Source: VGCC01 sp964495555
GTDB taxonomy: Bacteria > Actinomycetota > Actinomycetes > S36-B12
NCBI GenBank assembly: GCA_964495555.1
Contig: CAZBWA010000071.1
Coordinates: forward strand, 1-8,531
DNA: 8,531 nt
Direction: 5' to 3'
The notes under the pieces are model-generated. The model saw only the letters and a program-made list of their open reading frames with translations, ran no database searches and was not told the DNA's origin. Position numbers and translations under genes: made by a program. Below, in pieces: positions 6,484 to 8,531 of this stretch. Positions within the stretch are counted from its first letter, which is position 1. Every line of letters begins with the position of its first letter.

Positions 6484-7361
6484 AGGCCCAGTGCTCCCAG
6501 GCCGAACATGATCACCCAGATCACGCCGAGAATGAGGAGCACCCGATCGCCGAGGGCTGCGTCTTCCGGCGCCTCCGCTTCACCACGATCGATGTCCACC
6601 GCGTAACGGAGGATCGCGAGGACGAAGGGCACCACGCTCCACTGCGCCCAGGGGAACGATGACGGCGTCTGCGCGACGTCGAATGCCCAGAGGCAGTACG
6701 CGGTGATGGTGACCGCCGCGCTCACCGCCCACACGAAACGCAGGTAGCCGGACGTGTAGCCCGCAAGGCTGCGGCGCAGAGTGGGATCCGAGTCGCCGTC
6801 GCGTCCCTCGCGACGCGCACGCTCGAGTTCACTGAAGCGCTTGCCCGCGGCCATGAAGAGTGATCCGAATCCCGCAACGATGAGGAACCACTGCGAGATC
6901 GGTAGATCGGATGCGGCACCGCCCGCGATGGCGCGCAGCAGGAAACCCATGGCCAGCAACGCCAGCTCCACGACCGGTTCGTGTTTCAACAGCAACGAGT
7001 ACGTCAGGGTGACGGCGGCGTACGCAGCCACGACCCCGGCGAGCGCAGGCTGGATGAGCCAGGACATGCCGAGGGCGAGCACTGCGAAGACGATCGCCGT
7101 GGCCAGCGCGGCGGACACGGAGAGCCGTCCGGATGCGATCGCGCGGTTCTGCTTCTTCGGATGCGCGCGGTCGCTCTCGACGTCGCGGACGTCGTTGACG
7201 AGGTAGGTGGCCGAGGAGATGAGGCAGAACGCGATGAACGCACCGATCGCCGGGAGGAGAACCTCCGGCTCGAACAATCGACCTGCGCCGAGTGGCGCTG
7301 CGAAGACGAGGACGTTCTTGGACCACTGGCGGGGGCGCAGCGCGCTCAGCCACGCGTTCAC
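6480..7361 (-). CDS. ubiA: Decaprenyl-phosphate phosphoribosyltransferase (UbiA family)
   Basis: A polytopic membrane prenyltransferase-fold enzyme that transfers 5-phosphoribose from PRPP to decaprenyl phosphate, the first committed step to DPA (like Rv3806c). It has 293 residues from GTG 7361, which overlaps the upstream stop as GTGA. The N-terminal 'LRPRQWSKNVLVFAAPL' (8-24) and the motif NDVRDVESD (56-64; Asp57, Asp60, Asp64) mark the UbiA active site. The second conserved region, 'YSLLLKHEPVVELALLAMGF' (121-140), is followed by 'LLRAIAGG' (141-148) and has Glu132 where many UbiA enzymes have Asp. 'GKRFSELERA' (173-182) is characteristic of the phosphoribosyltransferase branch. About eight or nine hydrophobic helices are present. 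Being directly coupled to dprE1 and dprE2 excludes a quinone or haem role as the better explanation. Confidence 0.93.
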   Translation of the reverse strand: MNAWLSALRPRQWSKNVLVFAAPLGAGRLFEPEVLLPAIGAFIAFCLISSATYLVNDVRDVESDRAHPKKQNRAIASGRLSVSAALATAIVFAVLALGMSWLIQPALAGVVAAYAAVTLTYSLLLKHEPVVELALLAMGFLLRAIAGGAASDLPISQWFLIVAGFGSLFMAAGKRFSELERARREGRDGDSDPTLRRSLAGYTSGYLRFVWAVSAAVTITAYCLWAFDVAQTPSSFPWAQWSVVPFVLAILRYAVDIDRGEAEAPEDAALGDRVLLILGVIWVIMFGLGALGL

Positions 7362-7840
7362 GGTGCGTCCCGATCCTCGTGCTGCCCCGGCTCGGTGTCA
7401 CCGATGATCCGCGCGATCTGCGGTACCACGAGGAACCAGGTGATGAGGTGCGGGATCGTCAACCACAGGCGCGTCGACCACTCGACGGGCTGGGTGAGCG
7501 GGCTGATGCAGGACAGCGCGGCGATCAGGGTGCCGATCCAGAACACGATCGCACCCGCGAACCGCATCCCCCGGAGGAATCCGGCGAGCAGGGCGCCGGC
7601 GACGGCCGAGCCCAGGGGAATGACGACGACCAGGATCCAGGGCACGACCTCGGGGATCCCGCCCAGGACCACCTGCATGGGCACGCCGATCCCACGGGCC
7701 AGGCCGTAGACGGCCAGGCTCAGTAGGGAGGACCAGGCACCGGTCACCAGTCCGGCGTAGGCGAGGAAGCGGAAGGTGGGGTGGGCGCTGGTGGGGGGTG
7801 GAATGGGGGTGACGGATTGCGCCCAGGCCACCCGCGACAT
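7358..7840 (-). CDS. DUF6069-like four-helix membrane protein, first gene of the DPA operon
   Basis: 160 residues from ATG 7840. A Pro-rich cytoplasmic-like N-terminus (10-18) precedes four hydrophobic segments at about 24-46, 65-87, 93-113 and 123-144. The end 'LWLTIPHLITWFLVVPQIARI' (125-145) and the overall pattern resemble DUF6069 proteins; this is recognition by eye and not a search. The stop overlaps the ubiA start as GTGA, so it is very probably translated with the DPA enzymes. It has none of the PAP2 phosphatase motifs (KxxxxxxRP, PSGH, SRxxxxxHxxxD), so it is not the expected DPPR phosphatase of known type. In size and helix number it resembles GtrA proteins such as the Rv3789 family linked to DPA handling, but I see no clear sequence match. 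Its AGGG ribosome site is about 12 bases from ATG, which is long. Function unknown. Confidence 0.85.
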   Translation of the reverse strand: MSRVAWAQSVTPIPPPTSAHPTFRFLAYAGLVTGAWSSLLSLAVYGLARGIGVPMQVVLGGIPEVVPWILVVVIPLGSAVAGALLAGFLRGMRFAGAIVFWIGTLIAALSCISPLTQPVEWSTRLWLTIPHLITWFLVVPQIARIIGDTEPGQHEDRDAP

Positions 7841-7886
7841 GCAGGCATTGTTCCCTGTTGCCTTGCATTACGCCCGAATGGGCGGC

Positions 7887-7892
7887 ATCATA
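7887..7892 (-). promoter_or_regulatory. Putative -10 box for the DPA operon
   Basis: TATGAT on the minus strand, five of six matches to TATAAT, about 47 bases before ATG 7840. No good -35 hexamer is found at 16-18 bases; the 22-bp palindrome fills that spacer. The overlap would suit repression, but the promoter call rests on one hexamer. Confidence 0.35.
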
Positions 7893-7912
7893 AGTTACTG
7901 GCCAGTAACTTA
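7891..7912. promoter_or_regulatory. Perfect 22-bp palindrome, candidate operator of a dimeric regulator
   Basis: TAAGTTACTGG (7891-7901) is followed without a gap by its exact reverse complement (7902-7912). It ends 16 bases before the fadE5-like ATG and lies 50 bases from the divergent DUF6069-like start. Length, symmetry and site fit a TetR-type or similar repressor operator. Regulators of fatty-acid degradation genes in actinobacteria commonly bind such sites; which regulator binds here is unknown, and no regulator gene is in the window. Confidence 0.75.
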
Positions 7913-7919
7913 GCCCGAC

Positions 7920-7924
7920 GAGGA
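7920..7924 (+). promoter_or_regulatory. Ribosome binding site of the fadE5-like gene
   Basis: GAGGA lies 4 bases before ATG 7929 and supports that start. Confidence 0.7.
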
Positions 7925-7928
7925 TGCC

Positions 7929-8531
7929 ATGAGCCACTACAAGAGCAACGTCCGCGATCTCGAGTTCAACCTGTTCGAGGTCTTCGGTGCCGGTGAACGC
8001 ATGGGCACCGGTCCCTACGCCGACATGGATGAGGACACCGCGCGCGGCATCCTCGAGGAGGTCAACCGGCTCGCCGTCGGTCCCCTCGCGGAGTCCTTCG
8101 AGGACGCCGACCGCAACCCACCGGTCTACGACCCGGCGACCAAGTCGGTGACCATGCCGGAGGGCTTCAAGAAGAGCTTCCGCGCACTCATGGAGTCCGA
8201 GTGGTGGCGCCTGGACCTCCCGCAGCACATCGGCGGAGCCGGTGCTCCCCCGTCGCTGCGGTGGGCCGCCAGCGAACTCATGCTCGGCGCGAACCCCGCC
8301 GCGTTCCTCTTCATGTCCGGTCCGAACTTCGCCGCGGTCATCGACGGACTCGGCACGGATGATCAGAAGAAGTTCGCCGCGATGATGATCGACAAGGGCT
8401 GGGGCGCCACGATGGTGCTCACCGAGCCCGATGCCGGATCCGATGTCGGCGCCGGACGCGCGAAGGCCTTCGACAACGGCGATGGCACGTGGCGCATCGA
8501 GGGCGTGAAGCGCTTCATCACATCGGCCGAA
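7929..8531 (+). CDS. fadE5: FadE5-like acyl-CoA dehydrogenase (3' end outside window)
   Basis: A flavin enzyme of beta-oxidation that introduces the 2,3 double bond into acyl-CoA. Only the first 201 residues are present; relatives are about 600 residues. The N-terminus 'MSHYKSNVRDLEFNLFEVFG' closely matches mycobacterial FadE5, an acyl-CoA dehydrogenase of broad chain-length range. The N-terminal helical domain includes 'PQHIGGAGAPPSLRWAASE' (98-116) and 'ELMLGANPAAFLF' (116-128). The flavin/substrate motif 'MVLTEPDAGSDVGAGRAKA' (162-180) and 'VKRFITSAE' (193-201) follow. The start is ATG 7929 with GAGGA just upstream. It is divergent from the DPA operon and its leader contains the 22-bp palindrome, so it is probably under repression responsive to an acyl-type ligand. 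That last point is inference. Confidence 0.93.
   Translation, partial: MSHYKSNVRDLEFNLFEVFGAGERMGTGPYADMDEDTARGILEEVNRLAVGPLAESFEDADRNPPVYDPATKSVTMPEGFKKSFRALMESEWWRLDLPQHIGGAGAPPSLRWAASELMLGANPAAFLFMSGPNFAAVIDGLGTDDQKKFAAMMIDKGWGATMVLTEPDAGSDVGAGRAKAFDNGDGTWRIEGVKRFITSAE

Noticed and set aside
7871..7884. Short inverted repeat CGCCC-GAAT-GGGCG in the leader of the DPA operon
   Set aside because: A 5-bp stem is common by chance in GC-rich DNA; not enough to call a riboswitch or attenuator.
7398..8228. 276-residue minus-strand frame spanning the divergent promoter and fadE5
   Set aside because: It would overlap two well-supported genes and cross the promoter region; no family features.
1..8531. 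CRISPR arrays, tRNA or rRNA genes, insertion sequences, toxin-antitoxin or defence genes
   Set aside because: No direct repeat array, cloverleaf, transposase or terminal inverted repeats of a mobile element were seen; the window looks like stable chromosomal gene content.

Overview
The window is GC-rich and densely coded, and looks like part of an actinobacterial chromosome. Two things support that. One operon holds the genes for decaprenylphosphoryl-arabinose (DPA), the arabinan donor of the cell wall in Mycobacteriales and some related actinobacteria. There are also close relatives of actinobacterial AlkB-rubredoxin fusions and of mycobacterial FadE5. I cannot name the genus. The order ubiA-dprE1-dprE2 in one operon differs from Mycobacterium tuberculosis, where ubiA (Rv3806c) lies apart from dprE1/dprE2 (Rv3790/Rv3791).

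Layout. Positions 1-1655 (+) hold the 3' part of a probably exported protein with three fibronectin type III domains. It converges on a TauE/SafE permease (1652-2434, -), and the two stop codons overlap in a CTAG. Fifteen bases upstream of the permease is alkB (2450-3820, -), an alkane 1-monooxygenase with a C-terminal rubredoxin domain. A strong hairpin (3877-3911) separates this pair from a small four-helix membrane protein (3919-4311, -). Next, all on the minus strand and read in the order 7840 to 4358, come a DUF6069-like membrane protein, decaprenyl-phosphate phosphoribosyltransferase (ubiA), dprE1 and dprE2. Each of the three junctions is a 4-base GTGA overlap. After an 88-base divergent intergenic region with a perfect 22-bp palindrome, a fadE5-like acyl-CoA dehydrogenase starts on the plus strand (7929) and runs out of the window.

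How the genes work together. UbiA joins PRPP to decaprenyl phosphate. A phosphatase, not visible here, removes the 5-phosphate. DprE1 oxidises the ribose C2 and DprE2 reduces it with inversion, giving DPA. The DUF6069-like protein leads this operon and is the main unknown. On either side lie lipid and hydrocarbon functions: AlkB for terminal alkane hydroxylation and FadE5 for beta-oxidation.

Main points for a second look: DprE1 has alanine where M. tuberculosis has Cys387, the benzothiazinone target; an uncharacterised membrane protein is translationally coupled to the DPA pathway; there is a clean palindromic operator candidate between the DPA operon and fadE5; two unexplained perfect inverted repeats lie inside tauE and at the AlkB-rubredoxin junction.
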